Origin: Micromonospora yasonensis
GTDB taxonomy: Bacteria; Actinomycetota; Actinomycetes; Mycobacteriales; Micromonosporaceae
NCBI RefSeq assembly: GCF_026013475.1
Contig: NZ_JAPDPH010000042.1
Location: forward strand, 1-42,375
DNA: 42,375 nucleotides
Direction of reading: 5' to 3'
Shown here: positions 14,891 through 22,985 of the stretch, piece after piece
How positions within the stretch are numbered: position 1 is the stretch's first letter
Layout: the number at the start of each line of letters is the position of its first letter
The notes under the pieces: generated by a model
Told to the model about the DNA's origin: nothing
The model's input: only the letters and a program-made list of their open reading frames with translations
Database searches by the model: none
Made by a program: the position numbers and the translations under genes

Positions 14891-16322
14891 GATCGGCGGG
14901 CAGCCGGACGGTGAAGGCCGCCCCGCCCTCCGTGGCGTGCCCGGCGGTGATCACGCCACCGAGCCGGCGGACCAGCCCGGCCGCCAACGCCAGGCCCAGC
15001 CCGCTGCCCACTTTGCGCACCCCGCGGTACCGCTGGTGCAGCGCGCCGCGCTCGAACACCACCGCCAGGTCGTCGTCGGTGAAGCCGGGTCCACCGTCGC
15101 GGACCTCCACCACGCCGCCGGCGGCCGGGTCCGCGCCGGCCGGCCGGACCGCGAGCACCACCGGCGCCCCCGGGGGTACGACCCGCAGCGCGTTCTCCAG
15201 CAGCCCGTCCACCACCTGCCGGATCCGCCCCGGATCGGTGTACGCGGGCACCGGCCCGCCCGGCGTCTCCACCCGGAACGGCACGCCGACCGCCGCGCAC
15301 CGGTCGGACCAGGTCCGTTCCGCGTCGGCGGCGAGCCGGGTCAGGTCGACCGGTCCCGGCTCCAGCGGGAAGTCTGCTGCCTCCAGCCGGGCCAGCGCCA
15401 GCAGGTCGCTGACCAGCCGGTCCAGGTGCTCGGCCTCGGCCAGCATGGTCCGGCCGGTGTCCGGCACCCCGTCCGCGTCGATCACCCCGTCGGCCAGCGC
15501 CTCGGCGTAGCCGCGGATGGCGGTGAGCGGGGTGCGCAGCTCGTGCGACACGGAGAGCAGGAACTCCCGCTGCCGCCCCTCGCTGGTGGCCAGCGCGGCG
15601 GCCAGCCCGTTGAGCGCGTGCGCCAGGTCGGCCACCTCGTCGGGCGGCTCGACCGGCACCCGGACCGCCCGGTCCCCGGCGCGCAACCGGGCGGCGGCGG
15701 TGGCGGCGACCCGGATCGGCCGGGCCAGCCGGCGGGCCAGCAGCAGGCCGGCGCCCACCCCGGCGGCGAGCCCGGCGAGCAGCGGCACCCAGAGGCTGAG
15801 CAGCACCTGCCGCCAGGGGCCGCTGGTGGTGGTCCGGGTCAGCACCACGCCGTCGCCGCCGGCGAGCGCCCGCCCCTCGACCAGGGCCCGGTGCCCGTCG
15901 ACCAGCCGGCGGCCGGAGACGTTCCCGCCGGCCGCGACCCGGCTCACCAGCTGGCGGGGCAGGCCCGGACGGTCCACCTGCCCGGCCCGGATCAGGTAGA
16001 CGTCGATGTCCTGCTGGCGGAGCTGGCGGATCAGCCGCTCCCCGGCGCTGTCCCGCTGGCGTACCGCGCGGACGCGGAGCACGTCGGCGGCGAGGCGGGC
16101 CTGGGCGGCCAGCGCCGCCTGGTCCCGCCGCTCCGCGCCGCGTACCGCCAGGGGGACCGCGACCAGCGCGGTGACCAGCACCGACACCAGGGCGACCGCG
16201 CAGGTGACCAGCACCGCGCGGACGGTCAGGGTGTGCGCGAAGCGCCGGCGGGGCGGCGCCGGGGCGGGGCGCGGTCCGATCACCGGCAACGCGACGGTGG
16301 GCTGGTGGGCGGGCTCAGGCAT
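14865..16322 (-). CDS. two-component sensor histidine kinase
   Basis: The 485-residue protein starts at ATG 16322, which overlaps the regulator stop by 8 bases (translational coupling). Membrane segment 1 is residues 36-60, an extracytoplasmic loop is 61-172, and segment 2 is 173-197. HAMP follows to about 250. The HisKA phospho-acceptor is SVSHELRTPLT (His260). The HATPase domain has N-box LLENALR, and G-boxes VRDGGPGF and GSGLGLALA. The extracytoplasmic loop has no named fold, so the stimulus is unknown. The paired regulator is the gene at 16315-17007. Confidence 0.92.
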   Translation of the reverse strand: MPEPAHQPTVALPVIGPRPAPAPPRRRFAHTLTVRAVLVTCAVALVSVLVTALVAVPLAVRGAERRDQAALAAQARLAADVLRVRAVRQRDSAGERLIRQLRQQDIDVYLIRAGQVDRPGLPRQLVSRVAAGGNVSGRRLVDGHRALVEGRALAGGDGVVLTRTTTSGPWRQVLLSLWVPLLAGLAAGVGAGLLLARRLARPIRVAATAAARLRAGDRAVRVPVEPPDEVADLAHALNGLAAALATSEGRQREFLLSVSHELRTPLTAIRGYAEALADGVIDADGVPDTGRTMLAEAEHLDRLVSDLLALARLEAADFPLEPGPVDLTRLAADAERTWSDRCAAVGVPFRVETPGGPVPAYTDPGRIRQVVDGLLENALRVVPPGAPVVLAVRPAGADPAAGGVVEVRDGGPGFTDDDLAVVFERGALHQRYRGVRKVGSGLGLALAAGLVRRLGGVITAGHATEGGAAFTVRLPADPYLIRTSA

Positions 16323-17007
16323 CGGCTGCGTACCCGACGCCACGGTGGGTGCGGATCACGCTGGCCGGGCCGAGCTTGGCCCGGACCTGCGCGACGTGCA
16401 CGTCCACGGTCCGGGTGCCGGCGTGTGCCGCGTACCCCCAGACGCCGGCGAGCAACTCCTCTCGGGTGAAGACCCGGCCGGGCCGGGCCATCAGGTGGGC
16501 GAGCAGGTCGAACTCGGTGGAGGTGAGCTGGACCGGGGTGCCGGCGGCGGTCACCGTCCGGCGGGCCGGGTCGAGGGTGACCGGGCCGACCACCCGAGGC
16601 TGCTCGGCGCCCGCCGGCGCGCCAGCGGTGCGGCGCAGCACCGCCCGGACCCGGGCGACGAGTTCGCGCGGGCTGAACGGCTTGGTCACGTAGTCGTCGG
16701 CGCCCAGTTCCAGGCCGACGATCCGGTCGACCTCGTCGTCCCGGGCGGTGAGGAAGATGACCGGGGTCCAGTCGCCGGCCTCGCGCAGCTTGCGGCAGAT
16801 CTCGGTGCCGGCCAGGCCGGGCAGTGCGATGTCGAGCACGCAGGCCACCGGGCGCAGCCGCCGCGCGGCGGCCAGGCCGGCCGTCCCGTCCCATTCCACG
16901 TGTACGCCGAAGCCGTCCCGGGTCAGGTAGAGCCGGACCAGGTCGGCGATGGCCGGCTCGTCCTCCACCACGAGGACGAGCCCGCGCTGCGCGGCGTCGG
17001 CGGTCAC
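16315..17007 (-). CDS. OmpR/PhoB-family response regulator
   Basis: The 230-residue regulator has a receiver domain with acidic pocket EDE (residues 15-17), phospho-acceptor Asp59 in VLDIALPG, the switch threonine in FLTARDD and conserved lysine in VTKPFSP. Residues about 137-228 form a winged helix (LTSTEFDLLAHLM, ending RTHRGVGYA). GTG or ATG start at 17007; the product begins MTADA. The 27-bp element at 17043-17069 lies 36 bases upstream of the start, fitting autoregulation. Confidence 0.93.
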   Translation of the reverse strand: MTADAAQRGLVLVVEDEPAIADLVRLYLTRDGFGVHVEWDGTAGLAAARRLRPVACVLDIALPGLAGTEICRKLREAGDWTPVIFLTARDDEVDRIVGLELGADDYVTKPFSPRELVARVRAVLRRTAGAPAGAEQPRVVGPVTLDPARRTVTAAGTPVQLTSTEFDLLAHLMARPGRVFTREELLAGVWGYAAHAGTRTVDVHVAQVRAKLGPASVIRTHRGVGYAADA

Positions 17008-17042
17008 CGGCCCATGATGACCGACCGGCGGCCGCCGGGGAC

Positions 17043-17069
17043 GTCAGGGGAATGTTCGGATTCGGTAAG
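17043..17069 (-). promoter_or_regulatory. 27-bp element (copy A), candidate response-regulator site
   Basis: Located in the 80-base gap in front of the regulator gene, it is 22/27 identical to copy B at 14864-14890. The shared blocks are GTCAGG, ATGTTCGGAT (with one flanking change) and GGTAAG on the plus strand. OmpR-type regulators often bind such spaced direct or composite repeats. Confidence 0.5.
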
Positions 17070-17087
17070 AGCGGGCTCTGAGCGCGG

Positions 17088-17600
17088 TCAGCGCACCGGG
17101 GCGGGGCGGAACACGGCCGGCCGGGCGAACGCCGGCGGCTCGCCGATGGTGGCGACCAGCCGCTCTGCGGGTGTGCGGAGCCGGGTGCGGAAGGCGTGGT
17201 TCAGCAGTGCGTCGAGCTGCCACACCTGCTTCGGGTGGTGGGTACGGATGAGGAACCGCTCGCGGACGCCGTCGATCGCGGTGGCCGCCAACTCGACGCA
17301 CTGCGAGCGCGCGTCGGGGCTCCAGGTGACGTTGCTCAGCTCGCGCAGTTCGGTGTTGAGGTGCAGCCGCAGCCGGTGCAGCACCCGGGTCTGCCGGGTC
17401 ACCACGAGGCGGCGGTGGGTGAGGAGCATCAGGTACTCGCCGCCGATCGGGTGGTCCGGGCGGCTGCACCGGGTGACCAGGATGGTGGCGTCGCCGGAGC
17501 CGACGCACCGGCGGAAGACCGGCATGTGCCGATTGGCAGTCTGGGTCGCCAGGCCGGTCTCGGCGGCGGCCGGAAGGAACGTTCGCGAGAACACGTCCAT
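17088..17600 (-). CDS. conserved hypothetical protein, possible PH-like fold
   Basis: The 170-residue protein (ATG 17600, MDVFSRTF) has no signal peptide or membrane segment. The middle part is beta-rich and resembles a PH-like regulator domain: GGEYLMLLTHRRLVVTRQ (short form: YLMLLTHRRLVV), a pattern shared with bacterial PH proteins where an exposed strand pair follows a 'LT.RRL' turn. The C-terminal third is basic and proline-rich. I cannot name it. ATG at 17618 or 17672 would give longer forms, and 17672 would place the start beyond the 9-bp inverted repeat. It precedes the two-component pair on the same strand, 80 bases away. Confidence 0.55.
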   Translation of the reverse strand: MDVFSRTFLPAAAETGLATQTANRHMPVFRRCVGSGDATILVTRCSRPDHPIGGEYLMLLTHRRLVVTRQTRVLHRLRLHLNTELRELSNVTWSPDARSQCVELAATAIDGVRERFLIRTHHPKQVWQLDALLNHAFRTRLRTPAERLVATIGEPPAFARPAVFRPAPVR

Positions 17601-17623
17601 GCAAGATGCAACGAGCATGTGAG

Positions 17624-17647
17624 CAGGAGTGATATGGCTCACTCCTG
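17624..17647. repeat. 9-bp inverted repeat upstream of the hypothetical gene
   Basis: CAGGAGTGA (17624-17632) pairs with 17639-17647 around TATGGC. It lies 24 bases upstream of the ATG at 17600. One arm contains an AGGAG, so a leader hairpin or operator is possible. Confidence 0.4.
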
Positions 17648-17703
17648 AATTGCGGAACTTCCACCCGTGCAAATCGCACCCGCGGTGCGACGCCGCGGAT
17701 GGG

Positions 17704-17754
17704 GGTCGCCCGGCCGGACCCCGCTGCGGGTACGGCGACGTCCGGCCGGTGACC
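17704..17754 (-). terminator. terminator hairpin of the DUF1906/FG-GAP gene
   Basis: CCGGCCGGAC (17710-17719) pairs with 17740-17749, and GGTC/GACC extends the base to 17704/17754. The structure begins just past the stop at 17758 on the leftward strand. Confidence 0.6.
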
Positions 17755-17757
17755 GCG

Positions 17758-19359
17758 TCAGAGCAGCGGCGTCATGTTGCCCCAGCCGGTGCCGATCCGG
17801 ACGGCCGACGCCCAACCCGCGCCCTGCCACGGGTAGCGGAGCAGATAGCCGGTCGACGTCTGCACCGCGACCAGGTCCGGCTGCCCGTCGCGGTCGAAGT
17901 CGCCGACCTGGACCATGTCCCGCACCGCGTTCCAGCCGCTGCCTACCTTCGTCCGGGTGCCGAGCCGGCCCGCCGCCCTCCCGGGGTAGAGCCACAGGTC
18001 GCCGGTGCTCTTCTCCCGGGCCAGCAGGTCCGGGTAGCCGTCCCCGTTGAAGTCGCCGCCACCGTTCAACTCGTCGAGGGTCTGCCAACCGCGCCATGCG
18101 AGCAGGACCCGGGGGCCGAACCCGGTGCCCTTACCCGGATAGAGGTAGAGCGCGCCGGTGGAGGTGTGCACGGCAAGCAGATCCTGATAACCGTCCCGGT
18201 TGAGGTCACCGATCGGGGTGAGCTCCCGCATCCGGTTCCAGCCCGTACCCACCAGCACCCGGGTGCCGAACCCGGACCCGGTCCCCGGGTAGAGCCACAG
18301 GTAGCCGGTCGACTTCTCCCGGGCCAGGATGTCCTCGCCACCGGACCGGTCGAAGTTCCCCACCCGCAGCAGGGCGTCCATGCTGTTCCAGCCGGTGCCG
18401 AGGCTCAGCCGACCACTCAACGAGGTGCCGTTGCCGCCGTAGAGGTAGAGCTGGCCGGTGGACGGCTCCCGGTAGCCCACGTCCGACCAACCGTTACGGG
18501 TGAAATCACCGAACGGCGTGGCGGGCAGCGGGGCGACGTCGAGGTAGTCGCCGTCGATGTTGATGGTGACCCCGCCGTAGGTCTCGTTGTGCGGGCCGAC
18601 GTGCTGCTTCATCCGCCGCTTCGGCGACCAGTAGCCGGCCGGAATCGTCGGGTCGTCGGCCGTCGCCACCTTGTCCCAACGGGCGAAATGCACGTAGTCG
18701 GGGCGGACGTAGCCCGCCGTGTTGTAGGCGGCGACCTGGTCGGCCACACCCCGGGCCACGCTGCTGTAGAAGCCGGAGAGGTAACCCTGATCGTGCAGGC
18801 GCGCGGTCCAGGCGCTCATGAACGTGGTGACCGCCGTGGTGCAGGCGGCGTCCCCACCGGAGTAGTCCTCCATGTCGTAGACCAGCACGCTGTCCCTGGG
18901 CAGGCCCAGCTTCTGTGCCTGGAGGACGGCGTCGTCGGCCTGGGAGCGACCCTGGGCGGCGGCCTGCGTGGGGTCGATCCTGGCCTTGCTCGTCTCGAGG
19001 CAGGGCGCCTGGAGGCCGACGTACATCGGCACCAGGTGCCAGCCGGCCGCCACCTGCGTGGCGACCCAGTCGGCGGTGAGGTTGGGCTGGGTGCAGCCCC
19101 GGTCCACTCCACCGAAGTAGATGGTGACCGCCTGGTAGGGCGAGTTGGCCCGCCAGGCCGCCATGGCGGCGCTGCTCGGCGCGGTGCAGGCGTCGAAGCC
19201 GAGACCGGTGTAGGTGCCGGGTTGCGGGCCGACGGCCGCCAGGGCCGGGCTGCTGCTGACGGCGAGCCCGGCGCCGGCGCCGACGACGGCAGCGGCTGTG
19301 GCGGCCAGCGTCCGGCGGAAAACCTGGCGCAGCCCAGGCGGCGAGAAGGTGGGTGTCAT
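17758..19359 (-). CDS. Tat-exported DUF1906 (Rv2525c-like glycoside-hydrolase-like) protein with FG-GAP/VCBS repeats
   Basis: The 533-residue protein has a twin-arginine signal (FRRTLAATAAA, then a hydrophobic stretch and an ALA cleavage site near residue 42). Residues about 48-285 form a DUF1906-type TIM barrel: GFDACTAPSSAAM, TIYFGGVDRGC, LVYDMEDYSG with acidic residues at the expected active-site strand, and ending FARWD. Residues 288-533 are five repeats of about 50 residues of the FG-GAP/VCBS kind (GDFTRNGWSDV, NFDRSGGEDIL, DLNRDGYQDLL, DFNGDGYPDLL, DFDRDGQPDLV), each with a Ca2+-type D-x-D/N-x-D loop and then LYLYPG-type strands, expected to fold as a beta-propeller. It is secreted, perhaps acting on cell-wall glycan. 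It carries no sortase motif. Confidence 0.88.
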   Translation of the reverse strand: MTPTFSPPGLRQVFRRTLAATAAAVVGAGAGLAVSSSPALAAVGPQPGTYTGLGFDACTAPSSAAMAAWRANSPYQAVTIYFGGVDRGCTQPNLTADWVATQVAAGWHLVPMYVGLQAPCLETSKARIDPTQAAAQGRSQADDAVLQAQKLGLPRDSVLVYDMEDYSGGDAACTTAVTTFMSAWTARLHDQGYLSGFYSSVARGVADQVAAYNTAGYVRPDYVHFARWDKVATADDPTIPAGYWSPKRRMKQHVGPHNETYGGVTINIDGDYLDVAPLPATPFGDFTRNGWSDVGYREPSTGQLYLYGGNGTSLSGRLSLGTGWNSMDALLRVGNFDRSGGEDILAREKSTGYLWLYPGTGSGFGTRVLVGTGWNRMRELTPIGDLNRDGYQDLLAVHTSTGALYLYPGKGTGFGPRVLLAWRGWQTLDELNGGGDFNGDGYPDLLAREKSTGDLWLYPGRAAGRLGTRTKVGSGWNAVRDMVQVGDFDRDGQPDLVAVQTSTGYLLRYPWQGAGWASAVRIGTGWGNMTPLL

Positions 19360-19619
19360 GATTCCCCGAATCTGTCCCCGTGGTCAGAAGGCCGGCGGCG
19401 GACGCCTGGCGTCACTCGCTCCACACGGCCCCAAGATTCTTGCCAGGTCAACGGCCGCCTGTCGACCCCGAACCGAATCTCGTCCCTTTCGCGGCAGTTT
19501 GTTAGCCAGTGCAGGGACCGGCCGTCGGGTCCGGTCCAGGCGACCGGGAAACCGTCCAGGGCCAGCAGGAACCGGGCCGGATCGTCCGGAATGGACAGGC
19601 CCTCGGGGAACGGGTCGGC
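19356..19619 (-). other. coding-like open frame without a standard start, between thiolase and DUF1906 genes
   Basis: Immediately after the thiolase stop (TGA, 19620-19622), the same frame stays open for 87 codons and stops at 19356-19358, overlapping the next gene's ATG. About the first 38 codons end in G or C almost without exception and read like protein (for example DDPARFLLALDGFPVAW). Codons further on are less biased. There is no ATG or GTG early in the frame; CTG at codon 8 is the nearest near-start. It could be a gene remnant, a CTG/TTG-started small protein, or stop readthrough of thiolase. No hairpin is evident in this 260-base gap. Confidence 0.3.
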
Positions 19620-20792
19620 TCAGAGCAGCTCGACGATGGTGGCGTTGGCCATGCCGCCGCCCTCGCACATGGTCTGCAGGCCGTAGCGGATCCCGTTGTC
19701 CCGCATGTGCTGGAGCATGGTGGTCATGATCCGGGCGCCGGACGCGCCGAGCGGGTGGCCGAGGGCGATCGCCCCGCCGCGCGGGTTCAGCCGCTCCGGG
19801 TCCGCCTCGGTCTCGGCCAGCCAGGCCAGCGGCACCGGGGCGAACGCCTCGTTCACCTCGTACACCCCGATCTCCTCGATGCCCAGCCCCGCGCGGCGCA
19901 GCGCCTTCGCGGTGGCCGGGATGGGCGCGGTGAGCATGGTGACCGGGTCGTCGGCGGTGACCACGGCGGTGTGCACCCGGGCCAGCGGGCGCAGGCCGTG
20001 CCGGCTGGCCCACTCGCTGGTGGTGACCGCGAGCGCCGCGGCGCCGTCGGAGATCTGCGACGCGGAGCCGGCGGTGACCACACCGTCGGCCCGGAACGGG
20101 GTGGCCAGCTCGCCGAGCTTGGCCAGCGAGGTGTCCCGGCGGATCCCCTCGTCGGCGGCGAACTTGCCGCCGTCGGCCAGGGGCACCGGGGCCAGCTCCG
20201 GGTCGAACGCCCCGGCGTCCTGCGCGGCGGCAGCCTTCTCGTGGCTGGCCAGCGCGAACTCGTCGAGCTGGGTACGCGAGAACCGCCAGCGCCGAGCGAT
20301 CAGCTCGGCGCCGACCCCCTGGTTGAACGGGAGCGGGTTGTCCTCGGCGACGCCCTCGACGCCCCGGTAGCGCTCCAGGATGGCCGGACTGAACGGCATG
20401 CCGCCAGCGACGCTGGAACCCATCGGCACCCGGGTCATCGACTCGACGCCGCCGGCGACCACCAGGTCGGCCTGGCCGGACGCGACGGTGGCGGCGGCGA
20501 AGTGCAGCGCCTGCTGGCTGGAGCCGCACTGCCGGTCGAGCGTGGTGCCGGGGACCGATTCCGGCCAGCCGGCAGCCAGCACGGCGTTGCGGGCGACGTT
20601 CCAGGACTGCTCGCCGACCTGCGACACGCAGCCCCAGACCACGTCGTCGACCTCAACCGGATCGATGCCGGTCCGCTCGGCGAGGGCACGCAGCACGTGC
20701 GCCGAGAGATCGACCGGGTGCACGCCGGCGAGGCTGCCCTTGCGCCGCCCGACCGGGGTCCGTACCGCACCGACGATGACCGCGTCACTCAT
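19620..20792 (-). CDS. acetyl-CoA acyltransferase (thiolase)
   Basis: The 390-residue enzyme has the complete thiolase active site: nucleophile Cys89 in DRQCGSSQQAL, His346 in GGAIALGHPLGASGAR, and the acid/base Cys376 in MCEGGGMANATIVE, with NEAFAPV contributing the asparagine. The length and the absence of a long insertion fit a degradative or general acetyl-CoA acyltransferase. It would split 3-ketoacyl-CoA or condense acetyl-CoA in the cytoplasm. No other beta-oxidation gene is adjacent, so the chain-length preference cannot be told. ATG at 20792. Confidence 0.93.
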   Translation of the reverse strand: MSDAVIVGAVRTPVGRRKGSLAGVHPVDLSAHVLRALAERTGIDPVEVDDVVWGCVSQVGEQSWNVARNAVLAAGWPESVPGTTLDRQCGSSQQALHFAAATVASGQADLVVAGGVESMTRVPMGSSVAGGMPFSPAILERYRGVEGVAEDNPLPFNQGVGAELIARRWRFSRTQLDEFALASHEKAAAAQDAGAFDPELAPVPLADGGKFAADEGIRRDTSLAKLGELATPFRADGVVTAGSASQISDGAAALAVTTSEWASRHGLRPLARVHTAVVTADDPVTMLTAPIPATAKALRRAGLGIEEIGVYEVNEAFAPVPLAWLAETEADPERLNPRGGAIALGHPLGASGARIMTTMLQHMRDNGIRYGLQTMCEGGGMANATIVELL

Positions 20793-20927
20793 GTCTACTC
20801 CCCGGTAACTTGGGCTGGCTCGATCCTACGTCCTGAGGCGGCCGGTCGTCCTCTCCCCGGTTGCCGGGCGTCGCCGGTTTCCGGCGGACATCGCGACCGG
20901 TGGGACGGCTGGCATGCTGGGGCGGTG

Positions 20928-21362
20928 ATGCCACAGTCGCCCCCGGCCCGCCAGTGGCGGGTGCCGGCGGTCCTGCCGGTGGTCAAGCTGGCCGGCGTGC
21001 TGATCCTGGTCGCGCTGGGTCTGCTCTTCGCCGGCAGCGACCGGGTCCAGCTGGTGCTCGCCGGGCTGGCCGCCGCCGCGCTGGCCGGCTGGGCGGTACG
21101 GGATCTGGTCGCGCCGGTCCGGCTGGCCGTCGACGCACAGGGGATCACGGTGATCCGGGGCTTCGCCGGCCGGCGGTTGCTGCCCTGGCCGGCGGTGGAG
21201 GCGATCCGGGTGGAGCGGCGTACCCGGCGCGGGTTGACCGCCGAGACGCTGGAGGTCGACGCGGGCGAGTCGCTGCACCTGTTCGGCCGGTACGACCTGG
21301 ACGCGCCGCCGCAGGAGGTCGCCGAGGCACTGCGCGCCGCCCGGGCCGCCGCCGGACGCTGA
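20928..21362 (+). CDS. small membrane protein with PH-like domain
   Basis: The 144-residue protein has two hydrophobic helices (residues about 14-34 and 40-58) then a soluble beta domain of about 80 residues with RLAVDAQGITVIRGFAGRRLLPW (read as RLAVD, GITVIRG, LPWPAV) and VEAIRVERRTRRG, matching actinobacterial bPH_6 proteins. The PH domain faces the cytoplasm. Function unknown. The start is ATG at 20928; GTG one codon upstream at 20925 is equally possible. It is divergent from thiolase and converges on the rhomboid gene. Confidence 0.7.
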   Translation: MPQSPPARQWRVPAVLPVVKLAGVLILVALGLLFAGSDRVQLVLAGLAAAALAGWAVRDLVAPVRLAVDAQGITVIRGFAGRRLLPWPAVEAIRVERRTRRGLTAETLEVDAGESLHLFGRYDLDAPPQEVAEALRAARAAAGR

Positions 21363-21384
21363 GCGCGCGCCCTGCTTACCTCGG

Positions 21385-22311
21385 TCAGCCGGTCAGCATG
21401 GCGGTGCGCACCAGCACCAGGCCGAGCAGCGCCACCGCGATGATCGTGCCGCCCGCCGCCTGGAACAGGGTCCGCCGCATCCGTGGCGCGTACGCCAGGG
21501 CCAGCGCCATCACCGCGCCAGCGACCAGGCCGCCCAGGTGGCCGGCGATCGAGATGTGCGGCACGGTGAAGGTGAAGACCAGGTTGATCACCAGGATCGG
21601 CACGATGGCCGAGGTGTCCCGTCCGAGCCGGCGCATGATCACGAAGATCGCGGCGAACAGGCCGAAGATGGCGGTCGACGCGCCGGCCGAGGTCTGGTTC
21701 GGCGCGCTGAACAGGTAGACCGCGACGTTGCCGCCGAGCCCGGCGACCAGATAGAGCGCGAGGAAGCGCAGCGGGCCGAGCACCGCCTCCAGAGTCCGGC
21801 CGAGCACCCAGAGCCCCCACATGTTGAGCAGCAGGTGCGGCAGGCCGTAGTGCAGGAACATCGCGGTGACCAGCCGGTACCACTCGCCGGAGGCGATGCC
21901 GTGGACCGGGCCGAAGGGGACGTACGAGGCGTAGGCGAGCACGGCACCCCAGTTGGTCAGCGGCGTGGAGCCGCTGATGGCCGCTTCCGTGACCCTGTTC
22001 CCGGCCGAGGCGAGGGAGAGGAGCATCACCAGCACGTTCAGGGCGATCAGCGTCTTGGTGACGTAGCCCTGGCGGCCGGCGGCACCGCCCCCGAAGGCGG
22101 TACGCGCCGGCCGCACGCTGCGGCGTCCCTCGCTGACGCATTCCGGGCACTGGTGCCCGACCGAGGCCTCCCGCATGCACTCGGGGCAGATCGGCCGGTC
22201 ACAGCGGGTGCACCGGACGTAGGTCGCCCGATCGGGGTGCCGGTAGCAGACCGGTGCGGTCGGCACCGGTCCGTCGGTGGCGTCACCTGCCTGCCCGGAG
22301 CGCTGAGTCAT
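21385..22311 (-). CDS. rhomboid-family intramembrane serine protease with N-terminal zinc finger
   Basis: The 308-residue protein has a B-box-like Cys/His cluster at residues 22-58 (Cys22, His25, Cys34, Cys37, Cys42, Cys45, His53, Cys55, Cys58), then six transmembrane helices. The rhomboid residues are present: FLHYGLPHLLLNMW for the oxyanion histidine and asparagine, catalytic Ser212 in GASTAIFG, and His258 in SIAGHLGG. It should cleave substrate transmembrane helices in the plane of the membrane. The zinc finger on the cytoplasmic side is common in actinobacterial rhomboids and may bind partners. The gene ends 25 bases from the cyclophilin gene, which lies on the same strand upstream, so they may be co-transcribed. 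Confidence 0.93.
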   Translation of the reverse strand: MTQRSGQAGDATDGPVPTAPVCYRHPDRATYVRCTRCDRPICPECMREASVGHQCPECVSEGRRSVRPARTAFGGGAAGRQGYVTKTLIALNVLVMLLSLASAGNRVTEAAISGSTPLTNWGAVLAYASYVPFGPVHGIASGEWYRLVTAMFLHYGLPHLLLNMWGLWVLGRTLEAVLGPLRFLALYLVAGLGGNVAVYLFSAPNQTSAGASTAIFGLFAAIFVIMRRLGRDTSAIVPILVINLVFTFTVPHISIAGHLGGLVAGAVMALALAYAPRMRRTLFQAAGGTIIAVALLGLVLVRTAMLTG

Positions 22312-22336
22312 GCGAGCAAAGGTACCTGCGTAACGC

Positions 22337-22867
22337 TCAGGCCGGCTTGTGCTCGATCTCGACGCGCTCGATGACGACGTCCTGGAGCGGGCGGTCGCTC
22401 GGGCCGGTCGGGGTGTTCGCGATCGAGTCCACGACCTTGGCCGACTGCTCGTCCGCCACCTGGCCGAAGATGGTGTGCCGGTTGTTCAGGTGCGGCGTCG
22501 GGGACACCGTGATGAAGAACTGCGAGCCGTTGGTGCCCGGCCCGGCGTTCGCCATCGCCAGCAGGTACGGCCGGTCGAAGCGCAGCTCCGGGTGGAACTC
22601 GTCGGCGAACTTGTAGCCCGGGCCGCCACGACCGGTACCGGTCGGGTCGCCCATCTGGACCATGAAGCCGCTGATCACGCGATGCGAGATGGTGCCGTCG
22701 TAGTACGGCCCGCTGCCCGGCTGGCCGGTGCGCGGGTCGATGTACTCCCTGGTGCCCTCGGCCAGCTCCAGGAAGTTGCGGACGGTCTTCGGCGCGTGGT
22801 TCGGGAAGAGCTCCAGCCGGATCGGGCCAGCGTTGGTGTGCAAGGTGGCGTAGACAGCCTCGGCCAC
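22337..22867 (-). CDS. cytoplasmic cyclophilin-type peptidyl-prolyl isomerase
   Basis: The 176-residue protein is a single cyclophilin domain with no signal peptide. It has the active-site arginine in SHRVISGFMVQMGD, the substrate strand GTNGSQFFIT, and HLNNRHTIFG where the human tryptophan is replaced by histidine, as in most bacterial members, which lowers cyclosporin binding. It catalyses proline cis-trans isomerisation during folding. ATG at 22867. It sits upstream of the rhomboid gene on the same strand. Confidence 0.95.
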   Translation of the reverse strand: MAEAVYATLHTNAGPIRLELFPNHAPKTVRNFLELAEGTREYIDPRTGQPGSGPYYDGTISHRVISGFMVQMGDPTGTGRGGPGYKFADEFHPELRFDRPYLLAMANAGPGTNGSQFFITVSPTPHLNNRHTIFGQVADEQSAKVVDSIANTPTGPSDRPLQDVVIERVEIEHKPA

Positions 22868-22985
22868 GGGTACTCCTCACTTGTTGGTCAGTTCCATGCG
22901 GATCCTCCCATGTGCCCGATCTGGCCGTGCGGAGGCATCCGAAGGTGGAGGATGACGGAGGAACAAACTCCCAGGAGGTGGGACC

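Noticed and set aside
17629..19686. Long rightward open frame across the DUF1906/FG-GAP gene
   Set aside because: It is the antisense of a well-supported exported protein, has low-complexity Gly/Arg/Pro composition and no domain; long antisense frames are expected at this GC content.
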